Source of the DNA: Geosiphon pyriformis
Lineage: Eukaryota > Glomeromycota > Glomeromycetes > Archaeosporales > Geosiphonaceae
Assembly (NCBI GenBank): GCA_016748015.1
Contig: JAAOMT010000096.1
Coordinates: 329,087-393,086 of the forward strand
Reading direction: 5' to 3'
DNA: 64,000 bases
The notes beneath the pieces are model-generated. The model did not search any database and was not told where the DNA came from. It was given only the letters and a program-made list of their open reading frames with translations. This document shows positions 11,802-25,310 of this stretch, piece by piece. The position numbers and the translations under genes were made by a program. The first letter of the stretch is position 1, and each line of letters begins with the position of its first letter.

Positions 11802-12742
11802 TGTTACCAGAGATTTTTAGTCTCTTTTTTTGAATGTTGTTAATGTTTGTTTGTTGTAAATTTATGTTTTCTAAAAGTAGTTGAACCTCTAATAACTGAA
11901 TTTATCTTTAAATTATCTTCTATAATTTGAACTGCTGGGTTTATAAGTAGAATAACCAATTTTATGCCAGTTATTTTATGTAATTATATTGTTGTAAATA
12001 TCAACTTTTTTTCAAAAACTGTTTATCTGAAAGCTCACTAAAAAAATGTGTAGTTACTTTGCTGTGAGAGTCAACTTTTCTACAGAAATCTTGTCTGTAG
12101 ACTACCTTAATAATTATAATAAGAAAAAAAATACAAAAAAAATAAAATGTTGTTAAGAGAAACGTTTTCTATCCAGGCTTGGAGTCACTAACAGATTACT
12201 AAAATTGGTAGTTAATTAATTTCAAAATATTAGTTGTGTTAAGAAAATTTCAAGTGTAATAATTAAGAATTTGGATTTTTAAATGTTTTAATTTTTATTT
12301 AATTTGTAAAGATAATTCTAAGAAAAATAAATCTAAAGTAAAATATCTATAGTAAAATATATTTTCTTAAAAAGAGAAGCTCTTTTTTTATACAACTTGT
12401 TATAGTACTAGTCTTTAAACTTGTACTTTTCTCTTTGCTCTAATTTCGGCAAACTAAAAATATATTTTGGTAAACTACAAGTTATTTCTACAAATTATTG
12501 ATTATTTCGGCCAATTTTTGCTAATTTCGGCAAATTTTTAAATATAAAATGGTTCAGAATATCATGTAATTTAATCATTTTAATTTTTATAATACAAATC
12601 AAATTATTAATTAAATAATAATATTTGATAATTTGATTAAATAATAAGTGATAATTAAAATAATAATAATATATATTAATTAATAATAGAAATTATGAGG
12701 ATAATTTTATGTTAATTAATAGCTAAAATTCTACTGGTAACA
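11802..12742. mobile_element. Solo LTR of the TGTTACCAG family
   Basis: A 941-bp unit starting tgttaccagag and ending ctactggtaaca, so it has TG...CA ends and short terminal inverted repeats. It matches, in reverse orientation, the LTR at 47741-48712 and the LTRs of the decayed Ty3-type element at 38.5-47.6 kb, with no internal region on either side. The flanks atat (11798-11801) and atgt (12743-12746) could be a 4-bp target duplication with one G-to-A change. Several CG dinucleotides survive, so it is younger than most neighbouring repeats. Confidence 0.8.
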
Positions 12743-12874
12743 ATGTTATTATTACTTAATTAAAGAATATCAAATTATTTCTGCTTTATTAACACTTTAT
12801 GTTAATAAAAGTCAATACTTAATCACACTAAAACAATAGCTCTTGATCATGGCTATTGACAGAATATTAATTCT

Positions 12875-12876
<2 letters not shown>

Positions 12877-12927
<51 letters not shown>
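12877..12927 (-). repeat. Poly(A) tail of LINE-C (51-nt T run on plus strand)
   Basis: An uninterrupted run of 51 T lies just beyond the 3' UTR of the minus-strand LINE-C. Its position matches a retrotransposition tail. A pure run this long is odd beside an ORF so eroded by point mutation, and may have been kept or re-expanded by slippage. Confidence 0.8.
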
Positions 12928-12928
<1 letters not shown>

Positions 12929-12999
12929 TTGTTTGTTAATTTACTAACTAATTAAAGAGATTAAGCACTGAATAATTGACGTTAAAGATAGCCTAATAA

Positions 13000-15900
13000 A
13001 AAACCCTAAAGGAAAGATATAAAGTTTAAAAAATTTACAAATAGCTTACCAGAAAGACATAACTGTTAGAATAAACTGGCCACTATATTGAAGAAAAAAT
13101 TTGATAGAATTGTGATTTCAGAAGGCTACTAATACAATTATTAAATCTCTGTTTATTATACAAAGAACTCAATTAAAATTTTCAAACAACTAAAACTTTC
13201 AGAATTACCAACAATACTAGCTATTGAGCACCAGTTACAGATTTGTTATTTATTCTAACCACTCAAATAATTATCTGTAACAACAGTATAACATCTTTAT
13301 AAAATAAAATCAAAGCACTATTAAAAAAAAGCTAGTTTAGCTGAAGTGAATTTTATTATTAAGATGCCAAAAATTAAATATCTTAATCATGTTAAACTTA
13401 CTATTAACATTTAATTTATGATATTATAATAAGATCTAAACTTTCAACCAACAAAATTAACCACATTGAACAAATTTCTAATAAAGTAATAAGTATTTCC
13501 AAAGACAAATCTGTTTATAACACTAAAAAAATGATATAGCATCCAAAGAGCCAAAATGAACTTAGAAGCAATAGCAATATTGGCATAAAAATCAGCTTGC
13601 TCATTTCTGAAAATACCAGAGTGGTTTTTAACTTTCTTTCAATCAAACTACAAATTTTTTTTAAAATAACTTGACAAATATGTTCTTTTTCAATTCAATA
13701 TTTACAGCAAAAATCAAGATCAGATTTTTTTTTGTTGAAATAACACATATTCAGTAATGTCTGGTTGTTTGTAAATAAGATAACAAAGCTAGAAGTAGGT
13801 ACACAATCCAAAATAAAAGTAATATCTTGTAATTTTACCAAAATTAATAAAAGCAAATTATTTACTCTAATTTTAATACTTATATTAATGTCTGAAAAGT
13901 AAGCAATAATACTTTTACAAGCATTAACCAAACCTAAATTTCCAACAGAGCTATTCATATAAATATTTACACTACTTAATTCAAAGTCCAGCAAATATTT
14001 TTTAATATAATTTAAATTACAAAAGCAGTTGGCAAAAATTAAATGAAAGATCAACACTCTATTATTAACCAACTTACTATTTTCAATAAACTTGGCCAGT
14101 AAATTGAACCAATTAGGAATTGAATTTTTAGGATCTAATTTCTTCTACTTGTAAAAAGTATTTCATATGAAGCATATGTTACAACAATCCAAAAGCTGAT
14201 TAATAAAAAATGATACCAAATTTCTTAAAAAATCTTATTATACTCATATAATCATTTAAGCTCAGCATATCCAAAACCACAATATGATCTTTAGCTTTAA
14301 AAAAATGCTGTTCAAAAACAGATTGCAAAATATGAGAGTGCATGTTACATTTGTTAAAAAACAATTTATAAAATTAATTAATAACTTGACCAAAAATCAT
14401 AGAAAGTGTTAAGATATTTAACTAGTGACCTGTAGATCCATAACTCTGTGCTCAAATAAATTGTTAAGAATTTCACTCATATTAATAAAATTAACCAAAT
14501 TAGCCAAAAAATTTTTTGTTAGCATTTGCTTAAATATTTTAAAACTATATAATATAAGATATCACTTTATTAAAAAAGTTTTTGAGAAAATTGGTCTTGA
14601 ATTTTAGTCTCTTTTTTAATATTTTGTCTTATCTTTTATACATGCTTTCTAAAGTCCAATCAAACTGTATTTTATAACTAATTATGGGCTGCAAAATAGC
14701 AGACACCAAATACAAAAATTGTTTTTCAATAATAGTTTTTCTTAAAATTACAATAAAAAAGAACTTAATATCAAAACAAGCTTTGATCAAGCTCAGTTTG
14801 GATAATTTATTAGATGACAAAAAAATCTCCAAATATTTATAAGACTTATTTTTCTTAGCCACCAAAATTTTTGACTTACTAATATACAGTACAGATTTTT
14901 TTATCCCCTAATTAATAAAAATGACAACTGTTTTATCAGTATTAATTAAAATATTATTAATAAAAAAAATTTACTTACAATATTTAAAATCTGCTAAGTT
15001 GCTGTTATGCAATTTTCAATCCAAATAGTATTATCAACAAAGACATTTACAGCAAGAAAAAAAGATTTGCTATCTCTAAGATTAATTCTATTAATCTTAG
15101 TAAAAATTTTTGAACTTATTCTGTAACTACATAATTATTTTTGTTTCTTGATCTTATAAAGCAAAGAATCATAAAAAATCTTTTACAACAAAGATAAAAA
15201 AACTTCTTCTTAATCAAGTTTATTGTAAATTACATATATATTTGAAAGTCTAAAATCTATTATAATTTAATTAATCTAATTATTGTGAATATTCTTAAAA
15301 AACTTAATAAACTGTTTATACATCTTAATTTTAATTAAACTATTTTACAAAAAATGCCAACCAACTAAATCATAAGTCTTGTAAAACCAGCTATAATTTT
15401 TTATTTTTTTTCAAAACATTTTTAATTATAGAGCCTATAGCCAAAATTGAAATTTGTATTAAAGTATTTTTTAATACTAAAAAATTGTTCTTACAAAACA
15501 CATTAAATCTGCTGTAAATGAAAGAAATCCAATTAGAAAAAATTTTGAACAAAATTTTTTTTGCCATTTTAATTAAAACAATAGATTAAGTATTCATTAA
15601 TACTCTCTTTCATTCATATAACTTAAATATTATTGAAATCTAAACATGTTTTTACAACACAGAAATTTTACCTAAAGACAAACAAAAAATTAGCAGATCC
15701 AAAAAACACCTTATAATATTCTTTTTATAATGTTTTTACAACTTATTAAATATACTATTAAAACAAACAGCTTTCTCATCTGGTAATTTTCTAATCACTT
15801 GAACCAGTTTTTTAAACTTTATACTATTTATTATATTTGAAAAAACATGATTATTTACATATTTTAAAGAAGTATACTGACTTGTTCAAACTCCAGAAAT

Positions 15901-17304
15901 AAATTCTGAAATTTTATATTTTCTGGTTTAGTTTTTTATTATCTTATTTACTTTGGCTCTAACTTTATTAGATTCTAAAATCAATTTCTTATTAACTACC
16001 AAGTAATCTAAAACTACATTGCAAAAAAAAATTTTTATCATATTCTTAATTATGTAGTTCTTATCTATACAGAAATTTTTTATTTTTTTTTTAATTGCAG
16101 TATTAATAGCTGTAATTTTAGCAACTTTTAACTCATACAGCTTGAATTTGTGATATTTTTTTTAATTTTGGACAAATAACAAAATATTTTAGTTAGTTTT
16201 ATATTATTTTAAACTAAATATTAAACTTTTAAAGTTTTACTATAATCTGTAACCAACTAGATCTGTATAAGATAATCTAATCTTATTTTGTCTCCAATGC
16301 TTAAAGCTTTGGCTATTTTGGCAACCAATAACTTTAACTTGTAAAATCTTAATAATTGTTTATTAGAAAAGCATTTTTTCTTATTATATTAAAATTTAAA
16401 GAACATTTTATCTGTTAAATCAATTATTATATTCTGCAAGATTTTTTATATTGTGTTTAAGTTGCTTTTACTATTAGCATTATTAAACTCAACTTTTATC
16501 AGAAAAAATAGAAAAAATAAGTAATTTTTGAAACTAGTCCACTTAAATTTACTTATATTTTTAATTCTGAATTTTCAACAATTCTCATTAGTCTGTTTTC
16601 AAACAACACTTATTTGCACATCAAGTAAACTACTTAATCCAACTGAGAACAAAACAGCTTTGTAGTCTGTGTTAAAAAACTTTGAAACATTATTAACTAT
16701 CTGCTTAACTAATATCAATAAAAAATTCTTATTTACAAATAAATAATTAATAACTTTTGTAGCTTCTCTTAAGTTGTTTCATATGGGTATTTTAAGTGAA
16801 AACTGACCCCTAAAAATATAAATTAGACTTAAACTCAAACACAATCTATGACTTAAATTCTTTTCAGAACTATTTTCATTAAAATCTCCATTTATAATCA
16901 CAAAGAACTAAAATTTACAGTTTTAGCAATAAGTGCATTTATTTTCACTGCTTGTTCAGCTTATGCTACTACAGATATACATATATATAAGTTTTCAACA
17001 GTTACTAAAAATCTGTTCTTAAAAATTAGATGAACTGAAATTAAACAGTCTGGAACTTTTTTGATTTTAGACATATAACAAGCCAAAGAGACATTTATAA
17101 TTACAGCCATATTAGCATTTGAAAAATTTTTATCCAATCTAAAAGTGAAAATCTCAAACCTAATAAATTTGTTTATTATCTAAAGCCTGTAGTTAAATTT
17201 TAACTTTATTTCTGTAATAATTAAAATTAAGTATTTTTTATTTATATGTCAACAAACAATATTTTTTTGTTTAACAAAAACATTAATACTCAAATATTAC
17301 ACAT
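13000..17304 (-). pseudogene. LINE-C ORF2 relic (endonuclease, reverse transcriptase, RNase H)
   Basis: The start at 17304 reads MCNI-stop-VLMF, matching MCNVWGINVP of LINE-B. The endonuclease segment near 16750 reads FFNTDYKAV, so the catalytic His of TDH has become Tyr. The reverse transcriptase box near 15040 reads FVDNTIWI, Asp to Asn. The 14629-14865 segment matches the LINE-B block around YLGIFLS. The RNase H segment at 13695-14072 keeps the alignment (DITFILDCVPTSS), but its first Asp reads Asn (YMNSSVGN) and RLDSQ reads FTNNQ. Beyond it, GNTYYFIRNLFNVV and WHLNNKIHFS match the C-terminal region. Stops are numerous throughout. The relic cannot encode a working enzyme. Confidence 0.8.
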
Positions 17305-17329
17305 AGTAATCTTCTAAATCAGATCAATT

Positions 17330-19111
17330 ATTAAAATAAATAGGAGTCTAAACTCAAAATTACATTATTTATTTTGGCCTAAAAATGCAAAATCATATTT
17401 AATAGACTTTTTAACCTATTTTCTAACTTAAAAATTACCAAAAAATCCAAAGATACTATTCTTGTAACTGTTTTACTATTAGTAATTACATCTAAACTCT
17501 CTTTTATTACTATGTTTATCTCTTGATTTTGTAATAATAAAGTTATTAATGACTAATATTTAAGGTTAAACTAAAAATTTATTGGTCTAAATATGTTCAA
17601 TCTCTTAGTTAACTTACTAACTTGTTTTACAAAACTAATAAGACTATACTCAAGAATTTTAAATCTAATATTCTATTTATCAAACATAAGTAGAATAGGC
17701 TTTATCTTTAAAGAAGAGCCAAAATTTACAGAGCTACTTTGCATAAAAAAAGAAAAAAAGAAGAATTTACCAACTATTTTAGCCTAAAAAATGCTGTCAA
17801 AGAAGACAAATTAAGTAATAGATGCTAAATATCTAACATAAATGGTTATTAGTCTGCTTTTATTTATTTTTGATAAGCTTTTATAAGTTAATTTACCAGA
17901 AGATATTTTTCTATTTATAGTACAATTTAATAATATATAATCTAAATTTTTATACTTTATATATTTAACCAAATTTAAATAAGATCAATACAAATTAATA
18001 TCTTTTAACATTAACATAAATTCCATAATAGCATCTAATAATTCAGTATAATTAAAACAGATTACTATATACTTAGTTTAAATATACATAATTAGATAAC
18101 AATTTATAATACATATCTTTTTATTTACAAAACCAATAAAATCCTAAATATTACGAGCATTTGTTTTTACTAATAATATGTAAAACAGTGTCTTATACTT
18201 GTTTCTTGCATTCCAAGATTTTTTGTTAATATTAGTCTTAACTATATACACTGTATTTTTTCAATTAAGACAAACCATATTGCTGTAACTAAATTAGCAT
18301 AATTTAAATAACCAAATTCAATTATAGTTTTTTGCCATAGTTTAACCAATTGTATTTTGATTAATTTGATCTTTCTAAATTCGAAAAATACAGTACATTT
18401 AACATTAGCCAACATTCTAATTAAGATTTCTTTAATTATTATAGTCTAATCTACACATTATTATTAATTTTTAAAATTGGTGTTCACAATAATGTTCCTA
18501 GTTTTTGTCAATTATGTTACCTATACCAAGTTAAATTCAAAAATAAATGTTATTCTGATAATTTCAACAAATTTTAAGAGAATAGACACCTTCTTAAAAT
18601 TATTAATTTTTGAAAATAACTTTTTGATTATTAAAAACTTGTTCTGAAAAAAATTTCTAACAAAATTATTCAAATTAATATTCAAAGCAAATAATTTTCT
18701 AACAGAAACATTGACCAAATTTTTGATAAAAAGAAGAAAATTTGGTAATATATCTAATAAAATGTCCTCATTTCCATCACTTAAGAAATTGATTTTCCTC
18801 AAAAGTGTTTTCAATGCTTTTTTGGTTTTAATTTATGGACTTTTTAGTGTTTAATTGGATTTATTTTCAATAGAAGCATTGTTTTTACCATAATTAACAC
18901 TAAATTTCTCTATTAAACATTTTTTTTCCATATTAATACTGTTGGATTTAGTAATATTATTAGTTTTAAAGCTTCAAGAGTGACCACTCAATATTTTAGC
19001 AAAAATTATCTTGTTTTCAATATTGTTTTTTAATGTATCATCTTTTTTTTTAAAAAAAAAAACTTGTTTGCTATCACAGTTAAGACCAGAATTCTTGACA
19101 GACTTTTTCAT
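17330..19111 (-). pseudogene. LINE-C ORF1 relic
   Basis: The Met at 19111 (MKKSVKNSGLNCDSKQV) matches the ORF1 starts of LINE-A and LINE-B in position and spacing. The open stretch 18521-18814 contains LIIKKLFSKINNF, equivalent to AIKKIFYQIDGFGG, followed by the match to SKFSGVIRSIFIFE. The C-terminal repeat near 17410 (LKSLLNMI) lies just before ORF2. Codons have drifted strongly to A/T and many stops interrupt the frame. Confidence 0.7.
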
Positions 19112-19200
19112 AACAGCAACACTAAAACCAATGATAATCTCGTAATTGAGCAGAAAAAGTTTAAATTTATCATATTGAATGATTAAAAAAACTTCTTTTC

Positions 19201-20467
19201 AATAAATGTACTGTTTGGTGAGTTTTTAAATGTAAGAAAAAAAGAAGTTTTATTGTTAATATCAATAAAGTTTAATATTATAATTAGTACGATTATAACA
19301 GAATTAATAAAAATATTTAAAAAATCAAAAAAATACACTTATTTTTTTTTAAAAAAAGATGCTTTTTTGTTATTTTTGTTTTTTAATTATTTAAACAAAA
19401 ACAAAAAAAGTTGATAATAAAAAATAATAGTTTAGTCATTGATTTATAATTAAAAACACTGAAATTTTTTGCAGTAATAATAATTATACTAAGATTGTTT
19501 TTGGTATATTATTTAACTGTTTTTACAGTTAAGAAGGCTTTACAAATGATTATATTATCAAAAACTATTAAAAAAATAATTGTTGTTGTTTTTTTTACTT
19601 TTTGTTTTGAATATGATAATAAAAATACAAAAAAAAGAGTATTAATTTTTGAACTAAAAACTACAAAGTTATATTAAATCAAATAAGAATCTTTGGATAA
19701 ACAGTTAGATTTTATAATAATTGTAATTTACCTATAAGTAATTAAAAAAATTTGACAATAATTTTTATAGTAATTGCTAATCAAATTTATTTTTATGATT
19801 ATAATTTGAAAGTAAGTTGTTAAATTTTTTAATAAAAAAACACACAAATCATTTAATATTTGAAATAAAATGATAAATTATTTTTATAAATTTATAAAAC
19901 AATATTATGAATCTAAAATATTACATTTATAATATAGTTTTTCACATGTGGAAAATAATTAATAATATAGATAATTTTTTTAGTACAGTCACATAATATT
20001 ACATGCTTGGTAGCATGCTTAATCTGTAACTGTATAAGAATATAATTATAAATCAAATTAAAATCATATAATTAGTTGGAACAAATGATAAAATCTCATT
20101 TATAAATACAATGCAAAAAAAATTTACATTTTGCAATAATAGCAAATATTTAATTTACACAATATATGACGAACTTGTGAAATTCAAAAAACTGGAAAAA
20201 AATCAATTAATCAATTAATTATTATTAAATATTAATTTACTTATTTTTTTTTAATTTTAAACATTATTTATTTTTACTTTAAGCTATCAAGTAACTTGAA
20301 AAATATTAACTGATTAAAACGAAATAAGTAAATTTATTTTAAAAATAAAAATAAATGTGCAAAATAATAATTTTAAATTGGTGTGTAATTATGAATGAAA
20401 TTTTTTTTTTAATATCAATAATTTAAGCAATAAACAAATGAATTAATTTCACAATTTTTATTAAAAT
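19201..20467. other. AT-rich region without recognisable gene
   Basis: A/T-rich sequence with scattered short open frames of low complexity. I saw no terminal repeats, RNA gene or conserved protein segment. It separates LINE-C from the Tc1/mariner relic. Confidence 0.5.
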
Positions 20468-21530
20468 ACAGTCAGTAGACAAAATTGCATCTAATATGAT
20501 ATTTATTTTATGGATCTTAATTTTAATAATTTGTTGGTCAACCATTATTAATAATATATGCTTTTATTCGGCATAGTATACTTTCAATTAAAACTTTATG
20601 TGTATTAGAAGAAATTTTAACACATTTTCTTGTAATGCAATAATTACAAGTTTTCGTGTTGCTTGGTAATGGTTTTCAAATACGAATAAGTTTTTCAAGT
20701 TCATTCCATAAGTGCTCGATCAGGAGATTGGGATGCCCGGTTGGAAAGGACCTTGATTTTTTTTTCATTAGTCCATCCTTTGTCATAAGTATTGGAGCAT
20801 TATCATTCTGAAATGATGACAATAAGGTTTCTTCAAGAATGTTAATATAATCATTTTACCCTCAATTATAACCAATGGACCTAGTCCTTTTTCCTGAAAA
20901 GCAACTCCATTTCATTACTCCATTGCCACCATATTTCATGACGTTCACCAGAAAATTGCCAAATACGCTACACCATTAGAACGAAAAATAATAAATCGAA
21001 ATTCATCACTCTATATAAAAGTTTGTAATTTTTTTATAAACCAATTACGCCCATTCCAATCGTTTCTGATGTTGAATTTCATTTAAAAGAGGCTTAGTTC
21101 TTGTTAATATATAAATGCCACTAATTCTTTCAAAACATTGTTGAAATTCGAAAGCAGTATTACGCGGATTACTTTATACGATTTCTTCAAGTTGATGGCG
21201 TGTATTAAGAAGAAAGTCCACTTTGTAAAAAGAATTCATTGCATTGCCCGTTTTTAAATAATCTTGAATTGTATCATTAATTGTTGATTTTGGAATGTTG
21301 AGAATTTGACTAATTTTTTGCGGAGTAAAACCGCTTTTCCATAAACCAATAATTTCGCCACATTCAAAGTAAGTTTTTTTCTTTTGGTAGTTTTATTCAT
21401 TTTATTTATGTTTATATCAACAAAAAATTATGTTTAATTATATAGTATACATATATCATATGCATCGGCTAATTAGATTTATCATAATTATATTGGATGC
21501 AATCTTGTTGCTAATTACAAACTAGAAACC
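20468..21530 (-). mobile_element. Tc1/mariner-type DNA transposon relic
   Basis: A transposase pseudogene is bracketed by inverted sequences: acaaaattgcatctaatat at 20479-20497 and, inverted, acaagattgcatccaatat near 21494-21512. The left end may begin cagtcagtag after a TA dinucleotide, as expected for this superfamily, but the outermost bases of the two ends do not match well, so the limits are approximate. At about 1.06 kb it is slightly short for the family. It keeps some CG dinucleotides. Confidence 0.75.
20524..21400 (-). pseudogene. Tc1/mariner-like transposase pseudogene
   Basis: Read on the minus strand, the N-terminal helix-turn-helix is clear (ECGEIIGLWKSGFTPQKI, then SQILNIPKSTINDTIQ). 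Further on come YGGNGVMKWSCFSG, the catalytic-Asp segment QNDNAP and the catalytic-Glu segment IEHLWNELEKLIR. The C-terminus CRIKAYINNGWPTNY matches the usual Tc1 ending. The spacing between the second Asp and the Glu is about 28 residues, shorter than the usual 34, so residues are missing. Stops and frame changes interrupt the central region. It would cut and paste the element at its inverted repeats; this copy is dead. Confidence 0.8.
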
Positions 21531-22030
21531 ATAAATTACTTTTAATAATTGCAACTTACACACACTTTTTACCCTGAATTTATTATTTAAACAGATTTTG
21601 ATGTTAATTACATATTATAAATTTAATTAATATCAATTAAATCATTTATTTTCAATTGATGGTAAAATACCAATATCTTAAATAACACAATGTATTAATA
21701 ACAGACTTTATTTTTAAATAAGTAAATCTTTTGTGAATTTTAATTTAAATCTGAATTTGCGAATTATATATATTTTGTCATGCCTATTCTAATTGTTGAT
21801 TTTAATTTGTGTAAACCGATCCCTCGATTGTGTTCAGCGGGTTATAGTGACACCAGTTCAAAGACTGAAATCACTGTGATCGTCCAGTATTAAATAGGAA
21901 CTGTACAAATGTAAATAATCTTAATATTGTGTAAAAACTTTATCAAGTAAATTGGGAAGAATCGAGGAATTGGTATATAACCTGGTAAAAACATGTCACG
22001 ATCAATTTATCCATGATCCTGCAAAGAAAC
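21531..22030. other. Transition region, no gene seen
   Basis: AT-rich at first, then more balanced composition with CG dinucleotides from about 21800. I see no supported coding segment. Confidence 0.4.
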
Positions 22031-22039
22031 CACAAATTC

Positions 22040-24310
22040 AAAAATGAAATGCAACTCGCAACACAAATCTTTCACGTCGAGGTTTATATTTGTCAACTAT
22101 CAGGTTTGATGACCTTTGACTGTCGCCACCAGTATCCCACCGAAACACATTGACCTGCGCAATGGTTATTATCATATCATCATGACCACCGCAAAGCAGG
22201 ATTGCATCGATTACAAAGATAAATTCCCTAATGAATGTACCAGTCATTAGAATCTTCAATAATCGGATCTCCAATTTCTGTTGCTTCAATCGCAGTACAT
22301 TTTCGAACCTCGCCTCTCTGTTTCAGAGAACGAGTTTACTTAATAATAAACTCCAAACATCGACTTTTGCAAGATGTAACATAATTGACTCAAATAATTT
22401 TCTATAGAGATTAAATTTCCTGATCTTAAGCAACCCTGAGAAATCTTTCACAATTCACTATTAATCATCGTTTCGGTAACTTAGCAGAGAACCTTTGGAC
22501 CCCTTTCTTCTCCAGTTAGATCACTCAATCGGTAACTTCAATCAATGCTACTGAAACATTTGGGGCTTTGCCTCATACTATTCAAATTCCGCAAAGTTTT
22601 CAATAAAACAGGTTTTTCAATGATGAACATAGCATTGCCAGTAGTAAATTATCGGTGTTTTAAGCGGGCTGACCAAGGCTATGTGGGTATCATCGTTCGC
22701 TGCATATAATATATCTTCGAGAATCTAGGTGTTATTACGGATCTACATTTCTTGCATTTTCTTTAAGGGTCGATGATTCATTTCCCCGAGTTTTTTACGT
22801 ACTGCTAGCGAAACCGTGATTTTACGTTAATTTAAGCAGGACGAAATTCGTCATTAACTTTTACTCATAAGTTCACCAACTACAAGTGCCATACAGAGAA
22901 CAAAATTTTTTTGGTGGGAGCGAGTCAGTAATAACAACCCTTGCAGTGTGGACTAACTTTTCTGTAAAGTCATCCCTTGGTTCAGATTAGCACCTTTAAG
23001 GCAAATAATGTTTATGGCTCCAAAGACTACGATCCCATAAACGTCTACCGTCCGAAAGATGTCTTGGAGGAAGGGATGGTATATGCATGTCATACAAAGC
23101 CGAATTCGGATTTAACCAGAACATATATTCACAACTATCTCCGTTTGGTGACTAGCCATTTTATATCGATGGTAATTCGATAATGACACCCGAACGCGCT
23201 ACAATGGAACAATCTGAACCAGTTGCTAAAGCACTGTTTATTATTGTTTTTCTCCCAACTCCTTATACCTCTCTTGCTAATTAAGGATAAGCAATTTTCT
23301 CTTAAAACTTGCAAAAAGGTGAATGGTTTGTTCTTCTATCGCGTCTCTACTGCTTTGAATCCATTAAAGTTTTTGACAATTTTTTACGAGAAATCTTGCT
23401 TTCTAGGAACCCGTCAGTAAGGTCCAGGACAAGGCGCTTAAGAAGAGTGAGAAAGTCACCAAAGACCAGTGTTTCGAAACTTTCGTAATTGAACTGGTCA
23501 AAAAAATCAGCTGGGAAATTTTTCCATAGTGGACGAGGATGAACTTTTAGGGTTAGTTAATCAATTACAAAATTTTCTTGTTAAGGACATTAATTCGGAT
23601 TAACGAAATCCTGAAATCGCTCAAGACTAAAGACGATGTGGCTTCAGCTGCGTCGGTATCAAAGCAAAGTAGCGGCTCGATGACTTTGAATGAAAATTTC
23701 AACTTCAAAATGTTATAAACCTTAAAACGATATCAAGGGAGACAACGACATCAAATATATGATGGCATTTAACACACCCGATCCCTTTATCCTGTTCTCG
23801 TCGTACAAGAGAAGCTGTGATGGCATGCTAAAGTTAACTATTGCCTAGATGAATATGTTTGTCACAACTGATTTGTCGCGTATGCGGCAAAGAGTAATGT
23901 GTTCGAATTATGCATGCAAGTATTCCGAAGTTCTCAAGTCCTTGATTTCGCTACACAAAGACTCTATGATGGCAGTGGAGTATCTGAGCGATAGCATTGT
24001 CGAATAAAAGTTCTTAAAAATCCAGCCCAACACGCAAGAGTGACTGTTGTTTGTGGTTGACGACTTTCAAATTTATTATAGCATATCGGCCGCTGACTCT
24101 GTTGAAATTCTTCAATGGAAAAAGAGACTATTATAGTGACAAAAAACCTTACGAGATTGAAGAGAAACTTAGACCTAGTTACTTTATTTATCGACGCGAC
24201 CAGGGCTGAGATCGAAGAATATGAAAAAAGAGCGTCCGTGACTCCTATTTGCATAACCCCAACTCTGTTGCACAAACATTATAGGATGATCAGGAGAACT
24301 TCTTTATTTG
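22040..24310 (+). pseudogene. Unrecognised gene relic(s) of ordinary composition
   Basis: This block has normal codon-like composition and frequent CG, unlike the repeats around it, but no long frame. Protein-like plus-strand segments include HIDLRNGYYHIIMTTAKQD near 22150, the open frame 22977-23183 (NNVYGSKDYDPINVYRPKDV), YMMAFNTPDPFILFSSYKRS from about 23758, then LSRMRQRVMCSNYACKYS near 23875 and LLFVVDDF near 24045. Frames change and stops intervene. It could be a decayed host gene or a decayed transposon ORF; I do not recognise the family and assign no function. Confidence 0.4.
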
Positions 24311-25300
24311 GTGACCTTTTCTCAATTGAGACGTGTTTTATTATTTTTTTCATAAGATTAAATTTAAAAAAATTTTTTATATTGATTTTTAATTTATTTA
24401 AAAGTTAATTGTGCTGATTCTTAATTATTTTTATTACACTGCAGTCTTATTAATTTTTTGAAATTGAAAATAATAAAGCTTTAATAAAAATAATAAATTT
24501 AACCAATAAGAAGGTAATAAATTTATGAAAGTTGAATGAGTCCTTCAGAGAGCCTGTTCACTCATTCTTTAATAGGATGAATTCTTTTTTAAAAGATTTG
24601 TTAGTCATGTCAGACATAGTTCTCGCCGACAATGGAGAGATCTGCCTCGAACTTAAAGGATAGCATTGCATGGAGTCGAGTGCATTTTGCAGCATTATTG
24701 AGCATTGATTATGCTATTGTCCCCCGATGAACAATGCAGGAACAATATAGTGGTTCAGAAAGCGTGGCTGGAAAATTATACACACATTGTCAACGAACTC
24801 ACAGATTCTAAATTAATTAAAGCAAATACATAACAGATAAATAAATGGACCAGCCCTTTTTTAATATACTATTCGAAAAGGCTAGACGCAGGACTTGATA
24901 GAGATTATCGGGGATAACATCAGATCTTTCAAGGAGAAAAACAAAACAAAACAAAACAAAAAAAAAACAAAAACAAACGAAATGTATTGTCACAATGAAA
25001 AAAGATATTTTTACGGCGCGAAGCACCGAAAAACAAGGAGAAATTTTTACAAGATGAAAAGAATCTAAGGGGTTTTGGTGTCTATGCCAGAATTCGTATT
25101 GAAATGAGTAACCTTGCGAAACTCTAAAAAATTTAATAAAAGTGGGTGCTCGTCGTCAACGAGAGCTTGCTGTTTGTAATTACATTTTTAATTGGATGGG
25201 TGTGGTGATGGCCATCCGAATTGATTGTTTTACTCAAACTGAGGTTTTGCTGTTCGACCTGGACATAATAATATATTAAATTTTCTCATATCCGAAGTAA
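24311..25300. other. Intergenic region downstream of the HMG gene
   Basis: No supported gene. It includes an A/C-rich simple stretch (aacaaaacaaaacaaaa near 24940-24980). Composition is intermediate and CG is present. Confidence 0.5.
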
Positions 25301-25310
25301 AGGAGAAACT

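Larger units (their letters stand above)
12877..19200 (-). mobile_element. LINE-C: old full-length-type non-LTR retrotransposon
   Basis: On the minus strand ORF1 (about 19111 to 17330) is followed by ORF2 (17304 to about 13000), a short 3' UTR, and a run of 51 T on the plus strand (12877-12927) that is the element's poly(A) tail. Both ORFs follow LINE-B but are heavily drifted toward A/T. Length is about 6.3 kb. The 5' boundary near 19200 is approximate, because I could not find the 5' motif shared by LINE-A and LINE-B. Confidence 0.8.

Noticed and set aside
23900-23950. Possible tRNA B box (gttcgaatt)
   Set aside because: No matching A box, acceptor stem or cloverleaf around it.
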